Assembly (NCBI GenBank): GCA_017535125.1
Contig: JAFXUS010000067.1
Span: forward strand, 1-14,603
Length of the DNA: 14,603 nt
Reading direction: 5' to 3'
From: Bacteroidales bacterium
GTDB taxonomy: Bacteria; Bacteroidota; Bacteroidia; Bacteroidales; UBA932
Shown: piece after piece, positions 1 to 9,045 of the stretch
Numbering within the stretch: the first letter of the stretch is position 1
Layout of the letters: the number at the start of each line of letters is the position of its first letter
Translations under genes and position numbers: made by a program
Notes under the pieces: generated by a model
Told to the model about the DNA's origin: nothing
Seen by the model: the letters and a program-made list of their open reading frames with translations, nothing else
Databases searched by the model: none

Positions 1-1345
1 CATCAAGACCCGCCACAACGAGGTGGCCCTCAACCAGTTCGAGCTGGCGCCGATCTACGGCGAGACCAACCTCGCCAACGACCAGAACCAGATCGTCATG
101 AACCTGATGGGCCGCATCGCCCGCAAGCACGGCTTCGTGGTGCTCCTGCACGAGAAGCCCTTCGACGGCGTGAACGGTTCCGGCAAGCACAACAACTGGT
201 CGCTCGGCACCGACAAGGGCGCGCAGCTGCTCGCTCCGGGCAAGGATGCCAAGGGCAACCTGCAGTTCGTCACCTTCTTCGTGAACGTCCTCGCGGCCGT
301 CCAGAAGCACAACGCCCTGCTGAAGGCCTCCATCGCCAGCGCCACCAACGCCCATCGTCTGGGTGCCAACGAGGCGCCGCCCGCAATCGTGTCCGCCTTC
401 CTCGGCCGCACGATGACTGAAGTGCTCAACAAGCTCCTGGAAGTTCCTTCCGACACCCCGATCGAGATCGCGGGCAAGAAGAGCAAGAGCGTCGGCCTCG
501 TGGAGATTCCGGAGGTCTTCGTGGACAACACCGACCGCAACCGTACCTCGCCGTTCGCCTTCACCGGCAACCGCTTCGAGTTCCGCGCCGTCGGTTCCTG
601 CGCCAACTGCGCCGGCGCCATGACCACGCTCAACGCCGCCGTGGCGGAGCAGCTCATCGCCTTCAAGGCCGACGTGGAGAAGGAAATCGCCAAGGGCAAG
701 AAGACCAACGTGGCCATCATGGACGCCCTCAAGCCCATCATCAAGTCCGTCCTCGGCACCGTCTGCTTCGACGGCAACGGCTACAGCGAGGAGTGGAAGA
801 AAGAGGCTGTCAAGCGCGGTCTCGACGTCGAGACCAACGTGCCGAAGATGTTCTGCGAGTTCACTAAGCCTGCTGCCGTGGAGATGTTCACCAAGACCGG
901 CGTCTATACCGAGAAGGAACTCGAGGCCCGCAACGAGGTGAAGTGGGAGACCTACACCAAGAAGGTCCAGATCGAATCCCGCGTGATGGTCCGCATGGCC
1001 CTGAACCATATCATCCCGGCCGCGCTCGAGTACAAGTCCAAGCTCCTGCAGGAGGTGACCCTCGCGAAGGGCATCTTCGGCAACCTGGACGGCTGCACCA
1101 CCGAGCTGAAGATCCTCGAGGACATCAACAAATACGTCGAGGAAGTCCGCGTGAAGGCGACCGCCATGAAGGAAGCCCGCAAGAAAGCCAACGCCATCGA
1201 GGACGAGTACAAGCGCGCCCTGGCTTACCACGAGATCGCGGAAAGCCTCTTCGCCCTGCGCAAGCCCATCGATAAGCTCGAAGAAGTGGTGGACAACAAG
1301 ATGTGGCCGCTTCCGAAGTATCGCGAACTGTTGTTTATCAGCTAG
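1..1345 (+). CDS. glnN: Type III glutamine synthetase, C-terminal part (5' end outside window)
   Basis: The enzyme joins ammonium to glutamate using ATP to make glutamine in the cytoplasm. The frame is open from base 2 (IKTRHNEVALNQFE...) and stops with TAG at 1343-1345, leaving about 447 residues; the family is usually a little over 700 residues, so the N-terminal third lies upstream. The GTG at 23 is an internal codon, not the start. Diagnostic type III motifs are visible: RHNEVALNQFELAPIY at the left edge, the signature GVNGSGKHNNWS (about 170-205), and NRTSPFAFTGNRFEFRAVGS (about 538-600). After the last motif this copy reads GSCANCAGAM; I expected serine at the first cysteine from memory of relatives, so this may be a harmless variant. 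The C-terminal tail is rich in charged helix, as is normal. gltB starts 7 bases after the stop, so glnN is probably the first visible gene of a glnN-gltB-gltD-pyrG operon. Identification is very secure; only the start is missing. Confidence 0.97.
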   Translation, partial: IKTRHNEVALNQFELAPIYGETNLANDQNQIVMNLMGRIARKHGFVVLLHEKPFDGVNGSGKHNNWSLGTDKGAQLLAPGKDAKGNLQFVTFFVNVLAAVQKHNALLKASIASATNAHRLGANEAPPAIVSAFLGRTMTEVLNKLLEVPSDTPIEIAGKKSKSVGLVEIPEVFVDNTDRNRTSPFAFTGNRFEFRAVGSCANCAGAMTTLNAAVAEQLIAFKADVEKEIAKGKKTNVAIMDALKPIIKSVLGTVCFDGNGYSEEWKKEAVKRGLDVETNVPKMFCEFTKPAAVEMFTKTGVYTEKELEARNEVKWETYTKKVQIESRVMVRMALNHIIPAALEYKSKLLQEVTLAKGIFGNLDGCTTELKILEDINKYVEEVRVKATAMKEARKKANAIEDEYKRALAYHEIAESLFALRKPIDKLEEVVDNKMWPLPKYRELLFIS

Positions 1346-1352
1346 TTAACGT

Positions 1353-4300
1353 ATGAAAACAGGTCTATACGATCCGGCATCGGAACACGATGCCTGTGGG
1401 GTTGGTATGGTCGTCAACATCCGTGGCGACAAGACCCATGAGCTGGTCGACAACGCCCTGACGGTGCTCGAAAACATGAGCCACCGCGGCGCCGAGGGCG
1501 CCGACGGGAAGTCGGGCGACGGAGCCGGCATCATGGTCCAGATTCCCCATGAGTTCATTCTGCTCCAGGGTATTCCCGTTCCGGAGAAGGGACGCTACGG
1601 CACCGGCCTGGTCTTCCTGCCCAAGGAAGCCACCAAGCGCGACCGCATCCTGGAGTCCATCCGCGCGGAGGTTGAGCACGAAGGTTGCGTGCTCAGCCAC
1701 ATCCGCGAGGTGCCCGTCAACTCCGGCTGCCTGGGAGAAGAGGCGGCCAAGGGCGAGCCCTACACGGCGCAGATCTTCGTGACCAGCGCGGAATTCATGG
1801 AAGAGGCGGACCTGGAGCGCAAGCTCTACCGCATCCGCAAGCACGTCGAGCGGCTGGGGGAGGACGGCTACATCTGCTCCCTCTCCACCCGCAACATCGT
1901 CTACAAGGGCATGCTGACCAGCCGTCAGCTCCGCGAGTACTATACGGATTTAACGAGCCAGTGGTTCACGAGCGCGATGGCCATCGTCCATTCCCGCTTC
2001 TCGACCAACACCTTCCCCCAGTGGAGCCTGGCGCAGCCGTTCCGCATGCTCTGCCACAACGGCGAGATCAACACCATCCGCGGCAACCGCAGCTGGATGC
2101 AGGCCCGCCAGAGCGTGCTGGGCTCAGGCGCGCTGGGCGACATCGGCGACCTCACGCCGATCATCCAGCCGGATATGAGCGACTCCGCCAGCCTGGACAA
2201 CGCCCTGGAATTCCTGACCCAGAGCGGGCTCAGCCTGCCGCAGGCCGTCGCCGTGCTGATGCCGGAGAGTTTCGACGAGACCAACCCGATCTCCGAGGAC
2301 CTGCGCGCATTCTATGAATATCATTCTATCCTGATGGAGCCCTGGGACGGCCCGGCCACGCTGCTCTTCAGCGACGGCCGCTACGCCGGCGGCATCCTGG
2401 ACCGCAACGGTCTGCGCCCCGGCCGCTACACCATCACGAAGCGAGGCTTCCTGGTCGTCGCGAGCGAGGTGGGCGTGCTGGACTTCGACCCGACCGAAAT
2501 CGAGTGCAAGGGCCGTCTGGAGCCCGGCAAGATGCTCCTTGTGGACACGAAGGAAGGCAAGATATGGTACGACGCCGAGATCAAGGAGCAGCTGGCCACG
2601 GAGCATCCGTACCGCAAGTGGCTCTCCGCCGGCCGCATCCAGCTCGAAGACCTGCACAGCGGCCGCAAGATCGAGCACAACGAAGATGACCTCCTGCACA
2701 AGGAGCTGATGTTCGGCTGCACGGCCGAGGACGTCGAGAACGCCCTCAAGCCGATGTGCGAGAAGGGGATAGAGCCCACCTCTTCGATGGGCAACGACAC
2801 CCCGCTGGCCGTGCTGACGGAGCGTCCGCAGAGCTTCTTCAACTATTTCCGGCAGCAGTTCGCCCAGGTGACCAACCCGCCCATCGACTCCATCCGCGAG
2901 CAGATGGTGATGTCGCTCTTCGAGTACATCGGACGCGTGGGTACGGGCATCCTGACCCCGGACGAGGACAACTGCAAGATGGTGCGCCTGCCGCACCCGA
3001 TCCTGACCAATACGCAGCTTGACCTGCTCTGCAACATCCGTTACAAGGGCTTCAACACCGTCAAGCTGCCGATGCTGTTCGAGTGCGCCGCCGACACGGC
3101 GGCTGCCGCGAACAACCTGCGCCGCGCCCTCGCGGGCCTCTGCCAGAAGGCGGAGAAATGTGTGAACGACGGCGTGAACTACATCATCCTGTCCGACCGC
3201 GACGTGGACGAGACGCACGCGCCCATCCCTTCGCTGCTGGCCGTCAGCGCGGTGCACCACCACCTGATCGCTGCCGGCAAGCGCGTGCAGACGGCCCTGA
3301 TCGTCGAGAGCGGCGAGATCCGCGAGACGATGCACGCCGCGCTGCTGCTCGGCTACGGCGCCTCCGCCATCAATCCGTACCTCTCCTTCGCCATCATCTC
3401 GAGCCTGGCGCACGGCGGCAAGATCCAGCTGAACTACGCCACGGCCCGCACCAACTACATCGAGGCGATGAAGAAAGGCCTGCTGAAGATCATGGCCAAG
3501 ATGGGCATCTCCACCATCCGCTCCTACCGCGGCGCCAAGATCTTCGAGAGCATCGGCCTGGACGAGGGCCTGCTGCGCGAGTACTTCGGCACGGAGACCT
3601 CGACCATCGGCGGCATCGGCCTGGAGACCATCGCCCGCGACGCGATGTGGTTCCATGCGCAGGCGTACGCCGACGCGCCGCACACCGACTTCCTGCCCAA
3701 CGTGGGCCAGTTCCATTACCGCAAGGGTGGCATCGTCCATGCCTGGAACCCCGAGACCATCTCCGCGCTGCAGATTGCGACGCGCCTGGGCAGCTACAAG
3801 AAATTCAAGGAGTTCACCGCCGCCGTGGACGGCAAGGCGGACCTCCTCTTCCTGCGCGACCTGCTGGACTTCAAGCGGGGCACCCCGGTCGATATCGACC
3901 GGGTGGAGCCCGTGGAGGACATCGTCAAGCGCTTCGTCGTGAGTGCCATGAGCTTCGGCGCCCTGAGCATCGAGGCCCACGAGGCCATCGCCCTGGCGAT
4001 GAACCGCCTCGGCACCCGCTCCAACACGGGCGAGGGCGGCGAGGACAATGAGCGCTACCACAGCGACGTGGACGGCGTTTCGCTGTCCAGCAAGACCAAG
4101 CAGGTGGCTTCCGGACGCTTCGGCGTCACGGCGGAATACCTCGTCAACGCCGAGGAAATCCAGATCAAGGTCGCCCAGGGCGCCAAGCCCGGCGAGGGCG
4201 GCCAGCTGCCGGGATTCAAGGTCAACGCCATCATCGCGAAGACCCGCAACTCGATCCCGGGCATCTCCCTGATCTCCCCGCCGCCGCACCATGACATTTA

Positions 4301-5828
4301 CTCCATCGAGGACCTCTCGCAGCTGATCTTCGACCTCAAGAACGTCAACCCGGCCGCCGCCATCAGCGTGAAGCTGGTGTCCGAGAGCGGCGTGGGTACG
4401 ATCGCCGCCGGCGTGGCCAAGGCCAAGGCGGACCTGATCGTCATTTCCGGGGCCGAGGGCGGCACCGGAGCCTCTCCGGCATCCTCGATGCGATTCGCGG
4501 GCATCAGCCCGGAAATCGGCCTCTCCGAGGCGCAGCAGACGCTGGCGCGCAACGGACTTCGCAGCCAGGTGCGCCTGCAGGTGGACGGCCAGCTGAAGAC
4601 CGGCCGCGACGTCATCCTGATGTCGCTGCTGGGCGCGGACGAGTTCGGTTTCGGCACCCTGCCGCTCATCGTGCTCGGCTGCGTGATGATGCGCAAGTGC
4701 AGCCTGAACACCTGCCCCACGGGCGTGGCGACGCAGGATCCCGAGCTGCGCAAGCATTTCCTCGGCAAGGCCGACTACCTCGTCAACTATTTCACCTATC
4801 TCGCCCAGGAGGTGCGCGAGTACCTCGCCGAGATGGGTTATACCAAATTGTCCGACATCGTCGGGCACACGGAATTGCTTCTCCGGAAGCCAATCGATCC
4901 GTCTTCCAAGGCGGCGCGGGTTGACCTGTCCCGTGTTCTTTACAAGGAAGACGGATCGTGCGGCTGGTCGGGGGCTGCCTTCCATACGCTCCCGCCGGTG
5001 CGCGACCTCGAGATCATCAAGGCGGCCCAGCCGGCCATCGAGTGGAAGGAGGAAATCAGCCTCGAATACCCGATTGCCAACACCGACCGCGCCACGTGCA
5101 CCATGCTGAGCGGCCGCATTGCGGCCAAGTACGGTGCCGAAGGCCTGCCGGATTCGACCCTGAACATCAAGTTCAAGGGCTCCGCCGGCCAGAGCTTCTG
5201 CGCCTTCCTTGCCGCGGGTGTGAACGTGCGCCTCGAGGGCGAGGCCAACGACTATGTCGGCAAGGGCCTGAGCGGTGGCCGGGTGGCCATCCGCCCGTCC
5301 GCTCGCGCCGCATTCAAGGCCGAGGACAACATCATCGCGGGTAACACCTGCCTCTACGGCGCCACGGGCGGCGAAATGTACGTCGCAGGCCGGGCGGGCC
5401 AGCGCTTCGCGGTCCGCAACTCCGGGGCCAAGGCCGTCGTGGAAGGCGCGGGCGACCATTGCTGCGAATACATGACGGGCGGCCGCGTGGTCGTCCTGGG
5501 ACCTGTGGGACGCAACTTTGCGGCCGGCATGTCCGGCGGCATCGCCTATGTCTATGACCCCACGCACGTGTTCGACTACTACTGCAACCTGGACATGGTC
5601 GAGATTTCCCTCGTGGACGACAAGCTCGACCGCAAGGAGCTGCATGAGCTGATCCGCCAGCACTACCTCTACACCGGGTCCAACCTGGCGCGGACGCTGC
5701 TGGACGACTGGACCCGCTCCGTCGACGACTTCATCAAGGTCATTCCGATCGAATACAAGCATGTTCTCGAGCAGGAGCGCCTGCGCGCCCTGTCGGAGAA
5801 GGTGCAGCATCTCCAAATCCAATATTGA
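1353..5828 (+). CDS. gltB: Glutamate synthase (NADPH) large subunit
   Basis: GltB takes the amide nitrogen of glutamine and transfers it to 2-oxoglutarate, giving two glutamates; with GltD it forms the GOGAT enzyme. The product is 1491 residues, the usual length. The order of domains is: class II glutamine amidotransferase (about 15-430) after a 14-residue propeptide, with Cys15 in EHDACGVG as the expected N-terminal nucleophile once the propeptide is removed; a central domain (about 480-760); the FMN-binding synthase barrel (about 850-1190) with SNTGEGGED and GAEGGTGASP; and the GXGXG beta-helix (about 1240-1420). Cys1110, Cys1116 and Cys1121 (C-x5-C-x4-C in CVMMRKCSLNTCPTG) should bind the 3Fe-4S cluster. 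The ATG at 1353 is chosen because it places the conserved nucleophile at the right distance and follows the glnN stop by 7 bases. There is no clear Shine-Dalgarno, normal for Bacteroidota. No frameshift or missing key residue is seen. Confidence 0.98.
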   Translation: MKTGLYDPASEHDACGVGMVVNIRGDKTHELVDNALTVLENMSHRGAEGADGKSGDGAGIMVQIPHEFILLQGIPVPEKGRYGTGLVFLPKEATKRDRILESIRAEVEHEGCVLSHIREVPVNSGCLGEEAAKGEPYTAQIFVTSAEFMEEADLERKLYRIRKHVERLGEDGYICSLSTRNIVYKGMLTSRQLREYYTDLTSQWFTSAMAIVHSRFSTNTFPQWSLAQPFRMLCHNGEINTIRGNRSWMQARQSVLGSGALGDIGDLTPIIQPDMSDSASLDNALEFLTQSGLSLPQAVAVLMPESFDETNPISEDLRAFYEYHSILMEPWDGPATLLFSDGRYAGGILDRNGLRPGRYTITKRGFLVVASEVGVLDFDPTEIECKGRLEPGKMLLVDTKEGKIWYDAEIKEQLATEHPYRKWLSAGRIQLEDLHSGRKIEHNEDDLLHKELMFGCTAEDVENALKPMCEKGIEPTSSMGNDTPLAVLTERPQSFFNYFRQQFAQVTNPPIDSIREQMVMSLFEYIGRVGTGILTPDEDNCKMVRLPHPILTNTQLDLLCNIRYKGFNTVKLPMLFECAADTAAAANNLRRALAGLCQKAEKCVNDGVNYIILSDRDVDETHAPIPSLLAVSAVHHHLIAAGKRVQTALIVESGEIRETMHAALLLGYGASAINPYLSFAIISSLAHGGKIQLNYATARTNYIEAMKKGLLKIMAKMGISTIRSYRGAKIFESIGLDEGLLREYFGTETSTIGGIGLETIARDAMWFHAQAYADAPHTDFLPNVGQFHYRKGGIVHAWNPETISALQIATRLGSYKKFKEFTAAVDGKADLLFLRDLLDFKRGTPVDIDRVEPVEDIVKRFVVSAMSFGALSIEAHEAIALAMNRLGTRSNTGEGGEDNERYHSDVDGVSLSSKTKQVASGRFGVTAEYLVNAEEIQIKVAQGAKPGEGGQLPGFKVNAIIAKTRNSIPGISLISPPPHHDIYSIEDLSQLIFDLKNVNPAAAISVKLVSESGVGTIAAGVAKAKADLIVISGAEGGTGASPASSMRFAGISPEIGLSEAQQTLARNGLRSQVRLQVDGQLKTGRDVILMSLLGADEFGFGTLPLIVLGCVMMRKCSLNTCPTGVATQDPELRKHFLGKADYLVNYFTYLAQEVREYLAEMGYTKLSDIVGHTELLLRKPIDPSSKAARVDLSRVLYKEDGSCGWSGAAFHTLPPVRDLEIIKAAQPAIEWKEEISLEYPIANTDRATCTMLSGRIAAKYGAEGLPDSTLNIKFKGSAGQSFCAFLAAGVNVRLEGEANDYVGKGLSGGRVAIRPSARAAFKAEDNIIAGNTCLYGATGGEMYVAGRAGQRFAVRNSGAKAVVEGAGDHCCEYMTGGRVVVLGPVGRNFAAGMSGGIAYVYDPTHVFDYYCNLDMVEISLVDDKLDRKELHELIRQHYLYTGSNLARTLLDDWTRSVDDFIKVIPIEYKHVLEQERLRALSEKVQHLQIQY

Positions 5829-5834
5829 CGCCTT

Positions 5835-7187
5835 ATGGGAGACTACAAAGCATTTTTGACGATACCCCGCAAGGAAGCCGGCTACCGGCCGGTCCACGAC
5901 CGTATCCTGGATTTCGGGGAAGTGGAGCAGACGCTCAATGAAGGTGACCGCCGGCTGCAGGCGTCCCGCTGCATGGACTGCGGCGTGCCGTTCTGCAACT
6001 GGGCCTGCCCGCTGGGCAACCGCCCGCCGGAGTGGAACGACGCCGTGTACAAGGGGGATTTCGAGCTGGCGTACCGCCTGCTCAACGCCACCAACGACTT
6101 CCCGGAGTTCACCGGACGCGTGTGCCCGGCCCTCTGCGAGAAGGCCTGCGTGCTGAACCTTACGATGCACGAGCCGACGACCAACCGCGAGAACGAGGCG
6201 GCCATCACGGAGATCGCGTACCGCGAGAACTATATCCGTCCGGTGGCGCCCGAGCGCAACGGACGCAAGGTGGCCGTGATCGGTGCGGGCCCGTCGGGCC
6301 TGGCCGCGGCCAACCAGCTGAACCGCCGGGGCTACACCGTGACCGTGTTCGAGAAGAACGAGAAGGCGGGCGGCCTGCTGCGTTTCGGCATTCCGAACTT
6401 CAAGTTGAACAAGACCGTGATCGACCGGCGCATCGCGCTGATGGAGGAGGAGGGGATCAGCTTCCGCTACGGCGAAGAAGTGGCGCCGGACGCGCTGCCG
6501 AAGGGATTTGACGCCTACGTCATCGCCACCGGCACACCGGTCGCCCGTGATCTGCCCGTGCCCGGGCGCGAACTGAAGGGCGTGTATTTCGCCCTCGAGC
6601 TGCTCGCGCAGCAGAACCGCGTCCTGTACGGCGCCGAGTTCGACGCCGCGCACCGCGTGACCTGCAAGGGCAAGGACGTGCTCGTGATCGGCGGCGGCGA
6701 CACCGGCTCCGACTGCATCGGCACGGCGCACCGCCAGGGCTGCAAGTCCGTGATGCAGATCGAGATCATGCCCAAGCCGCCGGTGGGTCCGGACGATCCC
6801 GCGAACCCCTGGCCGAACTGGCCGCGCACGCTCAAGACCTCCTCTTCGCACGAAGAGGGCTGCGTGCGGCGCTGGAACATCAATACGCTGCGTTTCGTGG
6901 GCGAAAAGGGCAAGCTGACGGGTGTCGAGATCCAGCCCATCGACTGGAAACCGAACCCCGAGGGCGGACGTCCGCTGATGGTCCCGGCCGGCGAGCCGGA
7001 GCTGGTCAAGGCGGACATCGTGCTGCTGGCCATGGGCTTCCTGAAGCCGCAGTTGCCCGAGGTGGGCAAGAACGTTTTCTTCGCCGGCGACGTGCAGAGC
7101 GGCGCTTCGCTGGTGGTCCGCGCGATGGCTTCCGGCCATGCCGCGGCCGACGCTGTGGACGCTTATTTCCGTAAACCGAAAAAGTAA
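5835..7187 (+). CDS. gltD: Glutamate synthase (NADPH) small subunit
   Basis: GltD oxidises NADPH and passes electrons through FAD and iron-sulfur clusters to the FMN of GltB. The protein is 450 residues. The N-terminal part carries two cysteine groups, Cys46/49/54/58 (CMDCGVPFCNWAC) and Cys97/101/105 (CPALCEKAC), the usual ligands of the two 4Fe-4S clusters at the subunit interface. A FAD-binding Rossmann motif VIGAGPSG lies at about 148-155, the NADPH-binding motif VIGGGDTGSD at about 284-293, and a late FAD contact FAGD near the C-terminus in NVFFAGDVQSG. The ATG at 5835 follows the gltB stop by 6 bases. The stop codon TAA (7185-7187) shares its last A with the pyrG start in the string TAATG, so the two genes overlap by one base and are probably translationally coupled. 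The assignment is secure. Confidence 0.98.
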   Translation: MGDYKAFLTIPRKEAGYRPVHDRILDFGEVEQTLNEGDRRLQASRCMDCGVPFCNWACPLGNRPPEWNDAVYKGDFELAYRLLNATNDFPEFTGRVCPALCEKACVLNLTMHEPTTNRENEAAITEIAYRENYIRPVAPERNGRKVAVIGAGPSGLAAANQLNRRGYTVTVFEKNEKAGGLLRFGIPNFKLNKTVIDRRIALMEEEGISFRYGEEVAPDALPKGFDAYVIATGTPVARDLPVPGRELKGVYFALELLAQQNRVLYGAEFDAAHRVTCKGKDVLVIGGGDTGSDCIGTAHRQGCKSVMQIEIMPKPPVGPDDPANPWPNWPRTLKTSSSHEEGCVRRWNINTLRFVGEKGKLTGVEIQPIDWKPNPEGGRPLMVPAGEPELVKADIVLLAMGFLKPQLPEVGKNVFFAGDVQSGASLVVRAMASGHAAADAVDAYFRKPKK

Positions 7188-8809
7188 TGGCTACCAAGTA
7201 CATATTCATCACCGGAGGCGTGGTCTCCTCGTTGGGCAAAGGCATCATCTCCGCCAGCCTGGGCAAGCCGCTGCAGGCGCGCGGGTTCAAGGTGACGATC
7301 CAGAAGTTCGACCCCTACATCAACATCGATCCGGGCACGCTGAACCCCTATGAGCACGGTGAGTGCTACGTCACCGCCGACGGCATGGAGACCGACCTGG
7401 ATCTGGGTCATTACGAGCGCTTTACGGGTATCCGCACCACGCGGGAGAACTCCATCACCACCGGCCGTATCTACAAGACCGTGATCGACCGGGAGCGTCA
7501 CGGCGACTACCTCGGCAAGACCATCCAGGTCGTGCCCCACATCACCGACGAGATCAAGCGCCGCATGCTGCGGCAGGACGTGAAAGGGGAGGACCTCGAC
7601 TTCGTGATCACGGAGGTGGGCGGCACCATCGGCGACATCGAGAGCGCGCCGTTCATGGAGGCCATCCGCCAGCTGCGCTGGCAATTGGGCCGTGACGCCG
7701 TGTGCGTGCACCTGACCTACGTGCCCTACCTGAAGGCCGCCGAGGAGCTGAAGACCAAGCCCACGCAGCACTCCGTCAAGGAGCTGCAGGGGATGGGTAT
7801 CCAGCCGGACATCCTCGTGCTGCGCACCGAGCGCCATCTCGACGACGGCCTGCGCATGAAGGTCGCTTCCTTCTGCAACGTCGATCTCGAGTGCGTGGTG
7901 CAGAGCGAGGACCTGCCGAGCATCTACGAGGTGCCGGTGAACATGCAGCGCCAGGGGCTGGACGCGGCCATCCTGCGTAAGATCGGTATTCCCGTGGGGG
8001 AGACGCCCGCGATGAAGTCCTGGCACGATTTCCTGGACAAGCAGCGCAACGCCAAGCGCGAGGTGCATGTGGCCCTCGTGGGTAAATATGACCTGCAGGA
8101 TGCCTACAAGAGCATTCGCGAGAGCCTGAACCTGGCCGGCATCTATGACGACGTGAAGGTGAAGATCCACTTCGTGGGCAGCCAGGGAATTACGCGGGAG
8201 AACGTGGCGGAGAAGCTCGCCGGCATGGCGGGTATCGTGGTCTGCCCGGGCTTCGGCCAGCGGGGCATTCCCGGCAAGATTTTCGCCGCGGAGTACGCCC
8301 GGACGCATGACGTTCCCTGTTTCGGCATCTGCCTCGGCATGCAGATGATGGTGATCGAGTTCGCGCGCGACGTCCTCAAGCTCGAGGACGCCGACAGCAG
8401 CGAGATGAATCCGAACACGCCGAACAACGTCATCGACTTGATGGAGGAGCAGAAGAACATCACGCAGATGGGCGGCACCATGCGCCTCGGGGAGTATCCC
8501 TGCGAGCTGCGCGCCGGCAGCCGGGCGCTGGAGGCGTACGGCGGCACGGCTTCCATCCGGGAGCGCCACCGCCACCGCTACGAGTTCAACAACCGCTATC
8601 GCGCAGAATACGAGAAGGCCGGGATGAAGTGCGTCGGCGTGAATCCGGAGGCCGATCTCGTGGAGGTCGTGGAGATTCCGGAGCTCCGCTGGTATATCGG
8701 TACGCAGTTCCATCCGGAGTACAGTTCCACCGTCCTCCGTCCGCATCCGCTTTTCGTCAGTTTTGTCAAGGCCTGCATCGCGCAGGCAGCAGATCTTGGC
8801 CGACAGTAA
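7187..8809 (+). CDS. pyrG: CTP synthase (glutamine hydrolysing)
   Basis: PyrG converts UTP to CTP using ATP and ammonia released from glutamine, the last step of pyrimidine nucleotide synthesis. The product is 540 residues, typical for the family. The synthase domain (about 1-270) opens with the P-loop-like ITGGVVSSLGKGI (8-20) and contains QKFDPYINIDPGT (39-51), Asp72, and EVGGTIGDIES (143-153), the usual magnesium and nucleotide contacts. The class I amidotransferase domain (about 288-540) has the nucleophile Cys382 in CFGICLGMQ and the partners His509 and Glu511 in QFHPEY. The ATG at 7187 is fixed by the conserved N-terminus and overlaps the gltD stop by one base. Residue 28 is proline where I would expect leucine (GKPLQARGF); this is probably a tolerated change. 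Its place after gltD links a large glutamine user to the genes that make glutamine and glutamate. Confidence 0.98.
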   Translation: MATKYIFITGGVVSSLGKGIISASLGKPLQARGFKVTIQKFDPYINIDPGTLNPYEHGECYVTADGMETDLDLGHYERFTGIRTTRENSITTGRIYKTVIDRERHGDYLGKTIQVVPHITDEIKRRMLRQDVKGEDLDFVITEVGGTIGDIESAPFMEAIRQLRWQLGRDAVCVHLTYVPYLKAAEELKTKPTQHSVKELQGMGIQPDILVLRTERHLDDGLRMKVASFCNVDLECVVQSEDLPSIYEVPVNMQRQGLDAAILRKIGIPVGETPAMKSWHDFLDKQRNAKREVHVALVGKYDLQDAYKSIRESLNLAGIYDDVKVKIHFVGSQGITRENVAEKLAGMAGIVVCPGFGQRGIPGKIFAAEYARTHDVPCFGICLGMQMMVIEFARDVLKLEDADSSEMNPNTPNNVIDLMEEQKNITQMGGTMRLGEYPCELRAGSRALEAYGGTASIRERHRHRYEFNNRYRAEYEKAGMKCVGVNPEADLVEVVEIPELRWYIGTQFHPEYSSTVLRPHPLFVSFVKACIAQAADLGRQ

Positions 8810-8815
8810 ACCGGC

Positions 8816-8900
8816 AGCGCCGAAAGCTATTCCGGAAAGGCGAAAAATGATTCACTCGCTTCGCTCGGAAACGCCTTTCCGGTAACAGCTTCCGGACGCT
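8816..8900. repeat. Long imperfect inverted repeat after pyrG (hairpin; possible terminator or REP-like element)
   Basis: The arms 8816-8842 and 8872-8900 pair almost end to end. The inner 11 base pairs are perfect (CCGGAAAGGCG at 8832-8842 with CGCCTTTCCGG at 8872-8882). Beyond them pairing continues with two single-base bulges (T8883, A8896) and two A-C mismatches (8829/8886 and 8823/8892), giving 25 Watson-Crick pairs by hand count. The loop is 29 bases and holds a mirror repeat, CTCGCT|TCGCTC (8855-8866). The element starts 6 bases after the pyrG stop. No T-run follows, so it is not a textbook intrinsic terminator; it could still end or stabilise the operon mRNA, or be a dispersed palindromic repeat. 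Confidence 0.8.
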
Positions 8901-8955
8901 TGCCTGAAACTGACGGAACCTAAGCTATTTAGCTCTTTAAATATTTGATTTATAG

Positions 8956-9001
8956 TTGCTTGCAAATTTTATAAGAGTTTGCTTGTAAGGGGATATTTTT
9001 G
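8956..9001 (+). promoter_or_regulatory. Putative promoter/operator region of the glnK operon
   Basis: Within the 236-base gap before glnK, the stretch from about 8920 to 9045 is sharply AT-rich compared with the genes. TATTTTTG at 8994-9001 fits the Bacteroidota -7 consensus TAnnTTTG and lies 44 bases before the glnK start. No TTTG box sits at the usual distance of about 19 bases; the nearest TTTG is at 8978-8981, only 12 bases away, so basal strength may be low. Just upstream are two direct repeats, TTGCTTGCAA (8956-8965) and TTGCTTGTAA (8979-8988), 9 of 10 bases alike and 23 bases apart, a spacing that could place two bound proteins on roughly the same helix face. Their role as an activator or repressor site is inference. 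Confidence 0.4.
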
Positions 9002-9045
9002 TTTTTTTGAAAGAGTTGTTAACCGTTTTATAGTTAGTTAGTAGT

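Noticed and set aside
2124..7139. Very long open frame (1671 codons) on the minus strand
   Set aside because: It lies opposite gltB and gltD, whose motifs are unmistakable. The predicted protein is an Ala/Arg/Val/His-rich string without motifs, as expected when a GC-rich third codon position removes stops from the antisense frame.
7163..8746. 527-codon open frame on the minus strand opposite pyrG, and a similar one at 9177-10760 opposite amt
   Set aside because: Both are antisense shadows of clearly real genes, with no motifs, signal peptides or plausible starts.
8855..8866. Mirror repeat CTCGCT|TCGCTC in the hairpin loop as a triplex-forming signal
   Set aside because: It is only 12 bases and mixed in purine/pyrimidine content, so special DNA structure is unlikely; kept as a detail of the hairpin.
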